Made by a program: the position numbers and the translations under genes. The notes beneath the pieces are model-generated. The model had not been told where the DNA came from. It did no database searches and was given only the letters and a program-made list of their open reading frames with translations. A stretch of 64,000 bases of DNA from positions 124,001 to 188,000 of the forward strand of contig FNPA01000001.1 of assembly GCA_900107185.1 (NCBI GenBank), read 5' to 3'. Origin of the DNA: Ruminococcaceae bacterium YAD3003 (GTDB taxonomy: Bacteria > Bacillota > Clostridia > Saccharofermentanales > Saccharofermentanaceae). Below, piece after piece: positions 26,623 to 35,376 of the stretch (the stretch's first letter is position 1; each line of letters opens with the position of its first letter).

Positions 26623-28223
26623 CCAGACATATTCACATTGTAAAGGTCCATCACTTGTCCCTGTCTTTCCCGACTAAGAAGAATCCAAATCCGAAGCCGG
26701 TTCTGGACGATGTCGATTTTGGTATCAGAGACGGAGAGATCCTAGGTCTCATCGGTAACTCAGGTTCAGGTAAGACCATGACCTCGCTCGCTATCGCTGG
26801 TCTGCTGCCTGAGAACGCTGAGATTACCGGAGGTTCCATTAAGTTTGCAGGTAATGACCTGCTCGCCCTGGATCCCAAGGAGCGCCGTGCCATGCTCGGA
26901 CGCGACATCGGAATGATATTCCAGGAGCCTTCAACTGCTTTGGACCCTCTGATGACAGTCGGAAAGCAGTTAGAAGAGATTCTTACCGCTCATAAAGACC
27001 CGTCCATGACTTCCGAGATGCGCCAAAAGACCATAACGGATATGTTGGAACTCGTCGGTTTTACGAATGCCGTAGAGATATTGGGACGTTACCCCCATCA
27101 GCTCTCAGGCGGACAGCGCCAGAGAGTTCTTATCGCCGGTGCCGCACTCCTGAAGCCGCGCCTTCTCATCTGCGACGAACCGACCTCGTCTCTGGATACT
27201 GTTACTACTGTGTCCATCTTGGAGCTGCTCAAGGATCTGTGCCACAAGCTCCACATGACTATTCTCTTTATTTCCCATGACCTGTCTGCCGTAAGAGGCT
27301 TCTGCGACCGCGTTATGGTAATGAAGGACGGTAAGATCGTCGATAAAGACGTGGCATCAGAAATTCTGACTAACCCTAAGAACAGCTATACGGCTGAACT
27401 CTTAACCAATGCAAGACTCGATACGAGAATACTCGGCCTTGAACCTGCAACGGTAGACTATTCAACCAGCCCCGTTCTCACAGCGAAAGGAATAACCGCC
27501 GGATACGGCAGATCGCTTTTCGAGCGCGTAAAGAAAAAAGCCGAAAAGAAAGATACCAATATCCTTCATGACGTTTCGCTCGATGTCTATCCCAATGAGA
27601 TCTTAGGTCTTATCGGCGGTTCAGGCAGCGGAAAAACAACACTCATAAGAACACTTCTGGGACTTTTGCCTCATGAAGGTTCCGTAAAGATAAAGAGTTC
27701 AAGCATCGGTGCGATATTCCAGGATCCGGTATCGTGTCTTAATCCTTCACATAATATCAAGTGGCACATGTCTGAAGCCTTAAGGGCATCCGGCAAGGCT
27801 GCAAAAGGAACAGATACAATGGCAAGAATCACCGCTGTATTAGAAGAGTGCGGTCTGTCTGCCGAATTCTTATCACGCCGTCCTGACGAGCTCTCAGGCG
27901 GTCAGCGTCAGCGAATTGCGATTGCAATGTGTCTCATTCAAAAGCCGGCTCTCATCATCGCGGATGAGCCGTTCTCATCGCTCGATGCCAGTTCATCTGC
28001 TGAACTCTTAAAGCTCATGACAGACATCAACCGTGAACACCATACGGCGTTCCTTCTTATCACGCACAACATTCACATCGTAAGACAGATCTGTCCGAGA
28101 CTGATAGTCATGCACGACGGCAGGATCTGCGAAGAAGGCACGACAACTGATGTCCTTAACAATCCTAAATCTGAGAGCACTGCTGCTCTTCTTGAAGCAG
28201 AACGTCAGATTCACGGAATCTGA
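26619..28223 (+). CDS. Tandem ABC ATPase (DppD-DppF fused)
   Basis: 534 residues carrying two ATP-binding domains that many oligopeptide transporters encode as two genes. Domain 1 (about 5-265) has Walker A GNSGSGKT, Q-loop FQEPSTALDPL, signature LSGGQRQRV and Walker B LLICDEPTSSLD. Domain 2 (about 285-534) has GGSGSGKTT, FQDPVSCLNP, LSGGQRQRI and ALIIADEPFSSLD. Both sites look intact. It energises the importer formed by the two upstream permeases. It is the last gene of the operon; a GC-rich hairpin follows 30 bp later. Confidence 0.93.
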   Translation: MTRHIHIVKVHHLSLSFPTKKNPNPKPVLDDVDFGIRDGEILGLIGNSGSGKTMTSLAIAGLLPENAEITGGSIKFAGNDLLALDPKERRAMLGRDIGMIFQEPSTALDPLMTVGKQLEEILTAHKDPSMTSEMRQKTITDMLELVGFTNAVEILGRYPHQLSGGQRQRVLIAGAALLKPRLLICDEPTSSLDTVTTVSILELLKDLCHKLHMTILFISHDLSAVRGFCDRVMVMKDGKIVDKDVASEILTNPKNSYTAELLTNARLDTRILGLEPATVDYSTSPVLTAKGITAGYGRSLFERVKKKAEKKDTNILHDVSLDVYPNEILGLIGGSGSGKTTLIRTLLGLLPHEGSVKIKSSSIGAIFQDPVSCLNPSHNIKWHMSEALRASGKAAKGTDTMARITAVLEECGLSAEFLSRRPDELSGGQRQRIAIAMCLIQKPALIIADEPFSSLDASSSAELLKLMTDINREHHTAFLLITHNIHIVRQICPRLIVMHDGRICEEGTTTDVLNNPKSESTAALLEAERQIHGI

Positions 28224-28252
28224 ATTTCCCTTTTATTTCCAATAACAAGAAA

Positions 28253-28272
28253 GGCTGCTCCGAAGAGCAGCC
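28253..28272. terminator. Hairpin between convergent importer and pilin genes
   Basis: GGCTGCTC, loop CGAA, GAGCAGCC. On the minus strand TTTCTTGTTATT follows the stem, so it may end both the pilin-like transcript and the importer transcript. Confidence 0.6.
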
Positions 28273-28364
28273 CATCTCAAGGGTGATCTATATAAAGTGA
28301 AGTCACTTTATTGAAATGTATTACTTGCATGTCGAACGCCCGACTTATAAGAAACCAGAGTTTA

Positions 28365-29351
28365 TTACTTATACTCATAAGAATCTATATACAACTCTGT
28401 AGCACCTTCAACATGAAGCGGAAGAGAATTTGTTCCAGATTCCCATCCATAATTACTAATTGTGATTTCCCATTTGTTGTCACCAATATATTTTGCAGAG
28501 TACTGACCCTGGTAATCAACTTGAACATTTGAACCATCAGTAACAACAACTACTTTACTAACGTTCTTATCAAAAGTCAGTTTATTCTGCCAATGTCCAG
28601 AATGGTCATTTATAATAGTGCTTCCACTTGCGTTCTTTCCTTCGCCAATAACATCACCAGATAACGCAGTGTTACCACCATTATTGTTGTTATTGTTGTT
28701 GTTATTGTTGTTATTATTGTTATTGTTGTTGTTATTATTGTTATTGTCGTAATTTTCGTAATTCTGGTACTGCTGCTGATTGTTGTTATTGTTGTTATTG
28801 TTGTTATTATTGCCGTTTGTTGCGGTAATTGTGTTCTTAGGTCTTTCAGTTATTCTGTGAGAAGCAATGCTGGCCTTAGCTTCGTCAGAAAGATCACCGG
28901 ACAATTCAGGGTCTCCGTCGCTATACCATTTCCAACCGGTGATATTGCCGTTCGCATCTCTGATAACCCAAATATCCTTACGTGAAACGCCTGCATCAAG
29001 GAGGTTCTGAATCTCTGAGTTGGCAACTGCATCGTATTCAACAACATCTTCAGGAGCCACTGATTCAGAAGGACCATTTGATTGAGAAGGAGCTGTCGGA
29101 TCTTCAGGTTCATATGTAGCCTGAGTAAGATATCCGCCTTCACCGTAAGTAAGGTTCTTAACTGTAACCCATGCACTGGCTTCGAAATTGTTGCCGTTGT
29201 TAACACTCAGATTGTATTTCATCGTATCAGCCCTGTTCAGTGTAACTGCGACACCGGCAAATGCGGCCGTTGACAAAATAATGATGATACCGACAACAAG
29301 AACGATTTCGGTGAGCGTAAAGCCACCCTTTCTGATTGTAATTTTCTTCAT
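28365..29351 (-). CDS. Type IV pilin/pseudopilin-like protein with long Asn-rich tract
   Basis: 328 residues from ATG 29351; a GTG at 29360 lies too close to the ribosome site. The N-terminus has a class III (prepilin) signal: basic KKITIRKGG then FTLTEIVLVVGIIIILSTAAFAG, with cleavage expected after the Gly before Phe and Glu at mature position 5. The middle (about 185-230) is nearly all Asn with a few Gln, Tyr and Asp. The C-terminal part of about 100 residues (SGDVIGEGKNASGS ... ELYIDSYEYK) looks like a small beta domain. No pilus assembly gene (PilB, PilC, PilD) is in the window, so this is an orphan. Possible roles are adhesion or a minor pilin; the domain was not recognised. Confidence 0.8.
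   Translation of the reverse strand: MKKITIRKGGFTLTEIVLVVGIIIILSTAAFAGVAVTLNRADTMKYNLSVNNGNNFEASAWVTVKNLTYGEGGYLTQATYEPEDPTAPSQSNGPSESVAPEDVVEYDAVANSEIQNLLDAGVSRKDIWVIRDANGNITGWKWYSDGDPELSGDLSDEAKASIASHRITERPKNTITATNGNNNNNNNNNNNQQQYQNYENYDNNNNNNNNNNNNNNNNNNNNNNGGNTALSGDVIGEGKNASGSTIINDHSGHWQNKLTFDKNVSKVVVVTDGSNVQVDYQGQYSAKYIGDNKWEITISNYGWESGTNSLPLHVEGATELYIDSYEYK
28679..28812 (-). repeat. GTT/ATT trinucleotide tract coding poly-Asn
   Basis: Two runs of alternating GTT and ATT (AAC/AAT Asn codons on the minus strand), broken by a short non-repetitive part coding YENYDQ-like residues. Such tracts are prone to slippage in steps of three, changing the Asn stretch without a frameshift. Confidence 0.85.
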
Positions 29352-29418
29352 ATTGATCACTCTCCCTTTTTATAGATTTACCCTTGAAACAGATTTTTGA
29401 TCTTGTTTTGATAACAAA

Positions 29419-29448
29419 ATTATACGGTAGTTATTTTTTACAATTCAA
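29419..29448 (-). promoter_or_regulatory. Promoter of the pilin-like gene
   Basis: On the minus strand TTGAAT (29448-29443), an 18-nt spacer and TATAAT (29424-29419), about 68 nt before the start codon. Confidence 0.55.
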
Positions 29449-29500
29449 TCACTAATAGATTTATTTTGTAAGGGGTGTTTTAACAAAATGTAACAAAGTG

Positions 29501-30898
29501 TTAAACGCATTTTGTCGAAGCAATTTTCCGGGCTTCGTTTATCAAAGAAGCCTTAGTATTACTGCATTTTCCGTCAATATACCGCTCAAATAACTCTGAC
29601 AAAATCTCGCCTACCACAGGACCTTTGGGAACACCTGATTCTATAATATCATTTCCATCAATTTTCAGATCTTTTATCTTGAAAACGGCACCCGAATCTT
29701 TAAGTTCCTTGCTGATATCCGTAATAGCCTGAAGATGTTCCAGGCGTTTTTGTCCCAAATGGGAATGAGCCAGGATATCGGCCCTCTGCAAAATGGGGAG
29801 CTTATCCATTATTTCCTCAGGATATTCACTCATAAATCTGTGAACCGCTGTTCTGTCGGCATTGACGTAGGTGTCATGAAGATTTACGAGGAGATACACA
29901 TTCCGGATTATCTGCCTGGGATATTTAAGTTCATTGAGAACACGTTCTGCTATCTTCGAACTGACTCTGGGGTGTCCCTTCATGTGGCCGACCCCATTCT
30001 GATCCATTACAAAACACTCCGGCTTACCCAGATCGTGGAAAAGCGCCGCCAGCGCAAGTTCAGGATCGCGGCCCCGGCCCTCAATATAAGGAATATTATT
30101 TAATACACTCAGAGTATGTTCGAGAACATCCTGGTCGTGATAATGCGATTTCTGGTCGAACCCGTGGCAAATGCCGATTTCCGGAATGATGACACTTAAT
30201 ATCTTCCATCCGGTTCTTATTGCCTGCGGCGCATATTTCCCGGTAACTATTCCCGTCAGTTCGCTTGCGATGCGTTCGCCCGAGATATCGGACAACTCAC
30301 CGGCGCATTTTTCCATGGCTCTAAGTGTATTCTTCTCAATGTCAAATCCGAAAGTTGAACTGAATCTCAATCCTCTCAGTATTCTGAGCGCATCTTCGCC
30401 AAAGCGCTTCCCGGGTTCCCCAACGGCTCTTATAAGGTGATCACCGCAATCACCGATTCCGCCTTCAGGATCAAATATCCTGCCGTCGGAATCCATATAC
30501 ATTGCATTTATCGTAAAATCCCTTCTCCTGACATCGTCTTCAATCGTTGTCTTAAAGACGACTTCATCCGGTCTTCTCAGATCAGAATATGCCCCGTCCT
30601 CCCTGAAAGTTGTAATCTCTATGTTTCCTTCTGGAGTAATGGCCGTGATGGTACCGTGCTTTGCCCCGGTATCGAAATAATCTATCCCCGCTCCTTTTAA
30701 AACAGCCACGGTATCTTCAGGTCGGGCAGAAGTTGCTATATCGTAATCATGGGGATTTCTTCCGAGAACAATATCGCGAACGGCACCGCCGGCCACATAA
30801 GCGCTGTAGCCGGAGTAGCAGATCTGTTTCAAGATCTTTTTCACATAGTCAGGAATCCTGTTTGCCGGAATCGTTCTTTCGCGATTATCAATACTCAT
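29501..30898 (-). CDS. cca: CCA tRNA nucleotidyltransferase / poly(A) polymerase family with HD domain
   Basis: 465 residues. The head domain has YVAGGAVRDIVLGRNPHDYDIATSARPE (residues about 35-62) with the DxD metal site, then RRDFTINAM and EDALRILRGLRFSSTFGFDI, all class II nucleotidyltransferase signatures. An HD phosphohydrolase domain follows (ALAALFHDLGKPEC, HPRVSSKIAERVL). It adds or repairs the CCA end of tRNAs. A TATAAT box ends only six bases before the ATG and no ribosome site is present, so the mRNA may be leaderless. It is divergent from the GH31 gene. Confidence 0.93.
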   Translation of the reverse strand: MSIDNRERTIPANRIPDYVKKILKQICYSGYSAYVAGGAVRDIVLGRNPHDYDIATSARPEDTVAVLKGAGIDYFDTGAKHGTITAITPEGNIEITTFREDGAYSDLRRPDEVVFKTTIEDDVRRRDFTINAMYMDSDGRIFDPEGGIGDCGDHLIRAVGEPGKRFGEDALRILRGLRFSSTFGFDIEKNTLRAMEKCAGELSDISGERIASELTGIVTGKYAPQAIRTGWKILSVIIPEIGICHGFDQKSHYHDQDVLEHTLSVLNNIPYIEGRGRDPELALAALFHDLGKPECFVMDQNGVGHMKGHPRVSSKIAERVLNELKYPRQIIRNVYLLVNLHDTYVNADRTAVHRFMSEYPEEIMDKLPILQRADILAHSHLGQKRLEHLQAITDISKELKDSGAVFKIKDLKIDGNDIIESGVPKGPVVGEILSELFERYIDGKCSNTKASLINEARKIASTKCV

Positions 30899-30904
30899 AA
30901 TCTG

Positions 30905-30910
30905 ATTATA
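30905..30910 (-). promoter_or_regulatory. -10 box six bases before the cca start codon
   Basis: A perfect TATAAT on the minus strand, followed by CAGATT and then the ATG. Transcription would begin at or next to the A of the start codon. No convincing -35 box is visible at 17-18 nt. Confidence 0.5.
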
Positions 30911-31012
30911 ACAAACCCCAAAGTGTCATATTCTCGAAATAATTGAAACATTAGTTATGGTTATAATATTTTTGTTTATTATAAGCGCACGCTCGCTTTG
31001 GGGGAGGAAAAT

Positions 31013-33304
31013 ATGTTATTTACGAGAAAACCTTATCAGATCAACTCCGTTTATTTTGAAGACAACACACTTAAGATCGGATGCCGTTGTCAGGAATATA
31101 CAGAAGCACTGACTGGCGGAAGAGCAGTTTTCAAAGACGGCAAGGGAAGCGTTTCGATCTCACTGTTCTCACCCGTTGCAAATATCATCTCGGTAAAAGT
31201 TTCCAATCACCTTTCCGAACCCCGTGCAAAATCAACTTCAGTCATTGCATTAAGACCGGCAGCAACCGGTTCGATTGAAGACAGAGGAGATATACTTGTT
31301 TTTAAGAGCGGTTCACTCGAAGCTCATATAAATAAAAATACGTTCTCGATTAAATTCTTATACTATGGTGCTGAGATAGCGGGCCAGACAGCAAATATGC
31401 CGGTCTTCTACAAGACTGGTGCAGGTTCAGCAAACAACTATGCCGTTTCTTCTGAGGTATTCACAGGTGCCAGTTTCGACTTAAGACAGGGCGAGATAAT
31501 CTACGGATTAGGCGGAACAGGATCATCTGTTATCCGCAACGGCCAGACAGTTAAGTGCGAAGACCGTTCACGTGTACCCGGAACCGAGCATATTCCGTTT
31601 ATTCTTTCTTCTTCGAAGTACGGTCTGTTCGTAAATACCAGCCGTCCGGTTACTTTCGATGTCGGTTCTGAAAACTCCTGCTTAAGCTTTGAGACTGATG
31701 GAGAAGAAATCGAATACAGCGTAATCGCCAACGATTCAATGACCCAGATCCTTGAGACATATAACCAGCTCAACGGACGCGCACCCGCTGTTTCTTATAC
31801 AACAGGCGGTATTGCGCTCGCATTGGACGACGATTTTACCATCACTGCACAGGGTATCGTTGATGCATTGAGAAATGCTCTGTCAGCAGGCGTAAACGTT
31901 AAGGAAATCTGGCTCGGAAATTCATGGCATCCTGATTATGCACCGTACGGTTTTACATGGGATACAGTAAGATTCCCTGATGTCAGAGCGTTTGCAAAAT
32001 CAGTTACTGACCTCGGCATAACACTCGGCTTGTCAGTAAATCCTTTCATATCTGATAAGGCACCTATGTTCGCCGATCTCCTTGATTCAGGCTGTTTCGT
32101 CTCTTACCCTGACGGCAGAGCCGTTATCTGTGACAGCGACAACGGCGGTTTTGCACTCCTTGACTTAAATGTCCCTGATGCAAGAAGCTGGTTCGTTAAT
32201 TCATGCAACAGCATGGCTGCTGACGGATTCAATGTATTTGAATCTGACTACACGGGCCTGCTTACAGACGTATTTGAAGAAGCATCCGGCAAGAAGGGCA
32301 GTCTGTCCGGTTTTACAGGAATAATCAATTCCACTCTGTGCGATATCTCTGCAAGAGAACACGGCAGATTCGGTTCATACATAATTACGGATGCAGTCTG
32401 CTCCGGCGATCAGAGATCTCCTTACAGAAATGTCTTCTGCCCTCTGACACCTGATTATGCAGATCTGAGCAGCGCGGTTAAGAATACTATTTCTTATAAC
32501 CTTACGGGCTTTGGCGGAATCAATATCGATATCCCTGCAAAAGATCTCATCGACCCTAAGCTCTTTGACCGTTGGGTAGCATTTGCTGCATTTACTCCCC
32601 ACGCGAGATTCAGAGGCTCACTTAAACTTTTGGAAGATGCTAAAACAACTGACTCCATTAAGGCATTCAGTGCTATAAGAACAGGTTTGTCTCCTTATAT
32701 TTATTCGAGCATTTGCGAGAACATTAACTTCGGAACACCTGTTATCCGTACATTGGGATTGGATTTTTCCAATGAGCCTTCTTCTGTATTCGCTGACTCT
32801 GAATACATGTTGGGTTCTTCCCTCCTCGTAGCTCCTGTTACATCTTCAGGCGACACAATAAGAATCTACATACCTTCAGGCATCTGGACTGATTTCATGA
32901 CTCACGAGAAGATCCAGGGCCCCAGATACATCTCACGCAAGGTTACTCCCGGCAGCGTACCTGTATTTGTCCGTCCCAACTCCATTGTCCCGACCAAGAC
33001 AAATGACAATCAGACAAATATCGGCAGCCTCGACAATCTTACTTTCACATGTTTCGGTTTGGGCAACGGCTCAACAGCTGCATGTGAAGTATTTGGTGTC
33101 GGCGGACAGGCTTCAGGCGTAATCACCGCAGAAGTAGCCGGAAACAAGATAACAGTCCGCACGAATAATCTCGGCGGAAATAAACGTCTTATTCTTTCCG
33201 GGGTATTTAATGTCGTAGGACTGTCTGAATCCGTACCCGAGAAACTCAGTTACGGTACTTCAATCGAGTTCTCAGGCAACGAGCTCATTATCAGCTTAGG
33301 CTAA
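31013..33304 (+). CDS. Glycoside hydrolase family 31 (alpha-glucosidase/xylosidase-like)
   Basis: 763 residues from ATG 31013 after GGGGGAGG. No signal peptide, so it acts inside the cell. An N-terminal beta domain leads to a (beta/alpha)8 barrel: IWLGNSWHPDYAPYGFTWD, GFNVFESDYTG (near 409, where the nucleophile Asp is expected), ITDAVCSGDQRSPYRNVFCPLTPD (near 465-480, acid/base region) and NTISYNLTGFGGINIDI. The end has SSLLVAPVTSSGD and PGSVPVFVRPNSIVP, typical of GH31. The usual W-x-G-D around the acid/base Asp reads L-T-P-D here, so the Asp seems kept but its surroundings differ. Substrate is unknown. The stop overlaps the convergent hydrolase gene by 9 bp. Confidence 0.85.
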   Translation: MLFTRKPYQINSVYFEDNTLKIGCRCQEYTEALTGGRAVFKDGKGSVSISLFSPVANIISVKVSNHLSEPRAKSTSVIALRPAATGSIEDRGDILVFKSGSLEAHINKNTFSIKFLYYGAEIAGQTANMPVFYKTGAGSANNYAVSSEVFTGASFDLRQGEIIYGLGGTGSSVIRNGQTVKCEDRSRVPGTEHIPFILSSSKYGLFVNTSRPVTFDVGSENSCLSFETDGEEIEYSVIANDSMTQILETYNQLNGRAPAVSYTTGGIALALDDDFTITAQGIVDALRNALSAGVNVKEIWLGNSWHPDYAPYGFTWDTVRFPDVRAFAKSVTDLGITLGLSVNPFISDKAPMFADLLDSGCFVSYPDGRAVICDSDNGGFALLDLNVPDARSWFVNSCNSMAADGFNVFESDYTGLLTDVFEEASGKKGSLSGFTGIINSTLCDISAREHGRFGSYIITDAVCSGDQRSPYRNVFCPLTPDYADLSSAVKNTISYNLTGFGGINIDIPAKDLIDPKLFDRWVAFAAFTPHARFRGSLKLLEDAKTTDSIKAFSAIRTGLSPYIYSSICENINFGTPVIRTLGLDFSNEPSSVFADSEYMLGSSLLVAPVTSSGDTIRIYIPSGIWTDFMTHEKIQGPRYISRKVTPGSVPVFVRPNSIVPTKTNDNQTNIGSLDNLTFTCFGLGNGSTAACEVFGVGGQASGVITAEVAGNKITVRTNNLGGNKRLILSGVFNVVGLSESVPEKLSYGTSIEFSGNELIISLG

Positions 33305-34261
33305 AGGCACTTCGTCGAAGAACGAAATAAGATCTGCGAAATACTCTTCCTTCACGGGTTCATTCTGAATCTCGTGACGGTAAGGTCCGTAATTCTTGAC
33401 CTTAATATTCGCACCGGACTCCTTCATTCTCTCGATTACTTTCTCTACGCCGGTACCATAGCTTCCGACAGGGTCTTCACTGCCGTATGTAAACATGCAG
33501 GGACGGTTCGGAACCAGAGCGTAAGCGTTATCGCTCTGCATAAAGCTGATGAGTCCGAACAAAGTCTTGAATCCTTCGCTCGTAAAATAGAATCCGCACA
33601 TCGGATCGTCGATATATTTCTGAACTTCTTCAGGAATCGTGGACAGCCAGTCGTAAGTGGTTTTCGCATTCTCGATACGCTTCGTATAAGAACCGAATGC
33701 AATGTAAGTTAAGAGTTTATTGCGTTTTTTGGCCGTTCCGAAAACACATGCCGCACTGGCTAAAAACTTTCCAAGACCAACTGCGGGATTCGGACCTGCC
33801 GTTGAGGAGAAAACAAATCCGTCAAAACGTTTGCTGTATCTGGGTGTGGAGAAGATCGACCTTACAACAAAAGAACCCATCGAATGGCCATAGAGGATGT
33901 ATTTCAATCCGTCTCTGCCAAAACGTTCCACCGCATATTCATGGAAACCCATTATGTCGGTAAGAAGTACCTGCCAGGAATTCTTGGCACCTCCGAAATA
34001 TCCTTTGGGAAAACCTGCATCCTTATTCTCATAATAAGTCTGGCCATGACCCGGCATATCCATTCCGCAGACGTGATAACCGGCTTCGTTGAACCTCGCG
34101 ATCATCTCCTCATAGCGGGCAACATATTCAGCCATGCCGTGACAGATCTGAATAACACCCTTTATCTCAGGCGCAGAAGACGGATAAAAAAATCCGACGA
34201 TCTTAAAGCCCTTCCCTACTGAACTGACAAATACTTTCTTCTCGGGATTAAGCTGTGCCAT
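33296..34261 (-). CDS. Alpha/beta hydrolase, monoacylglycerol lipase-like
   Basis: 321 residues; ATG follows GGGAGG. The serine hydrolase 22 family pattern is present: KGVIQICHGMAEYVARYEEM with the oxyanion region HG, GMDMPGHGQT, and the nucleophile elbow YGHSMGSF near residue 125. The Asp of the triad is expected in GSEDPVG and the His in YRHEIQNE near the C-terminus. It likely cleaves a monoacylglycerol, lysophospholipid or other small ester in the cytosol. No operon partners; convergent with the GH31 gene. Confidence 0.88.
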   Translation of the reverse strand: MAQLNPEKKVFVSSVGKGFKIVGFFYPSSAPEIKGVIQICHGMAEYVARYEEMIARFNEAGYHVCGMDMPGHGQTYYENKDAGFPKGYFGGAKNSWQVLLTDIMGFHEYAVERFGRDGLKYILYGHSMGSFVVRSIFSTPRYSKRFDGFVFSSTAGPNPAVGLGKFLASAACVFGTAKKRNKLLTYIAFGSYTKRIENAKTTYDWLSTIPEEVQKYIDDPMCGFYFTSEGFKTLFGLISFMQSDNAYALVPNRPCMFTYGSEDPVGSYGTGVEKVIERMKESGANIKVKNYGPYRHEIQNEPVKEEYFADLISFFDEVPLA

Positions 34262-34403
34262 AAGATACCTCCCAGTGATACGGATGATTTCTTCTATTTA
34301 TTGTAACATCTTTTAGGACAGGTCACCCCGATTGCCCCAATGTGCTCTTTACAAGAGAAGTATTTTCCTTAAAATTAAAAAACAATAATAAAAATAAATG
34401 CAT

Positions 34404-34409
34404 TATAAT
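34404..34409 (+). promoter_or_regulatory. -10 box upstream of nfnA
   Basis: TATAAT in a very A/T-rich stretch 74 nt before the start codon. No clear -35 box. Confidence 0.4.
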
Positions 34410-34482
34410 GTACACTTGAACTGGTATTGTACCATGCAAGTTAAGACCATTGTTTTATAAACCATAAGGAGAAGCAAAGTTC

Positions 34483-35361
34483 ATGTTTGAAATAGTTAAA
34501 AAGAGGATGCTGGGTCCCAAGGTATTCCTGATGGACGTAGTAGCACCGCTTGTAGCTGCAAAGGCCATGCCCGGACAGTTCCTTATCGTCCGTGCTGATA
34601 AAGACGGCGAGAGAATCCCGCTCACTGTATGTGATTTCGATCGCAAGAAAGGAATCATCACCATCGTTTATCAGACAGTCGGTGCAGAGACAGAGCGCAT
34701 GAGCAGAATGGAAGAAGGCCAGTGCTTTGCTGATGTAGTAGGCCCTCTGGGTAATCCTTCAGACCTTTGCGATCTTCCCATCGAAGAACTCAAGAAAAAG
34801 AAGATACTCTTTATCGCAGGCGGTGTAGGAACCGCACCGGTTTATAACCAGCTCAAGTGGCTCCACGATAACGGTGTCGAGGTCGACTGCATCCAGGGTG
34901 CGAGGACCAAGGATCTCCTTATTTTCGAAGATGAGATGAGAGCCGTTACAAAGAACCTCTACTTCGCAACTGATGATGGTTCTTATGGAATCCACGGCAA
35001 CGTCTGTGTCGCACTCCAGCAGCTCTGGGATGAAGGAATCCGCTATGACCACTGCGTTGTAATCGGACCTGTCATCATGATGAAGTTCGCTTGCGAGCTC
35101 ACTAAAAAGCTCGGCATTCATACGATCATTTCAATGAACACCATAATGGTTGACGGCACAGGAATGTGCGGCGCGTGCAGACTCCTTGTCGGCGGCGAAG
35201 TTAAATTCGCCTGCGTTGACGGTCCTGAATTCGACGGTCACCTGGTTGATTTCGATCAGGCACTGCAGCGTTCACGCCTCTATAAGACACAGGAAGGTGA
35301 GCTCATGTTAAGACTCACCGAAGGCGACACGCACAGCGGCGGATGCGGAATGTGTTCATAA
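34483..35361 (+). CDS. nfnA: NfnA: FAD/NAD-binding ferredoxin-NADP reductase small subunit
   Basis: 292 residues; start after AAGGAGAAG. A PyrK-like ferredoxin reductase fold: an FAD-binding beta barrel (GERIPLTVCDFD), an NAD(P)-binding part with LFIAGGVGTAPVYNQLKWL near residue 107, and a C-terminal [2Fe-2S] site (GMCGACRLLVGG, then FACVDGPEFDGH). In NfnAB this subunit binds NAD and works with NfnB to couple NADH and reduced ferredoxin oxidation to NADP+ reduction. The gene is 15 bp upstream of nfnB. Similar proteins are annotated as SudB or dihydroorotate dehydrogenase electron-transfer subunit; the pairing favours Nfn. Confidence 0.9.
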   Translation: MFEIVKKRMLGPKVFLMDVVAPLVAAKAMPGQFLIVRADKDGERIPLTVCDFDRKKGIITIVYQTVGAETERMSRMEEGQCFADVVGPLGNPSDLCDLPIEELKKKKILFIAGGVGTAPVYNQLKWLHDNGVEVDCIQGARTKDLLIFEDEMRAVTKNLYFATDDGSYGIHGNVCVALQQLWDEGIRYDHCVVIGPVIMMKFACELTKKLGIHTIISMNTIMVDGTGMCGACRLLVGGEVKFACVDGPEFDGHLVDFDQALQRSRLYKTQEGELMLRLTEGDTHSGGCGMCS

Positions 35362-35376
35362 AGGAGAATAAGGCTA

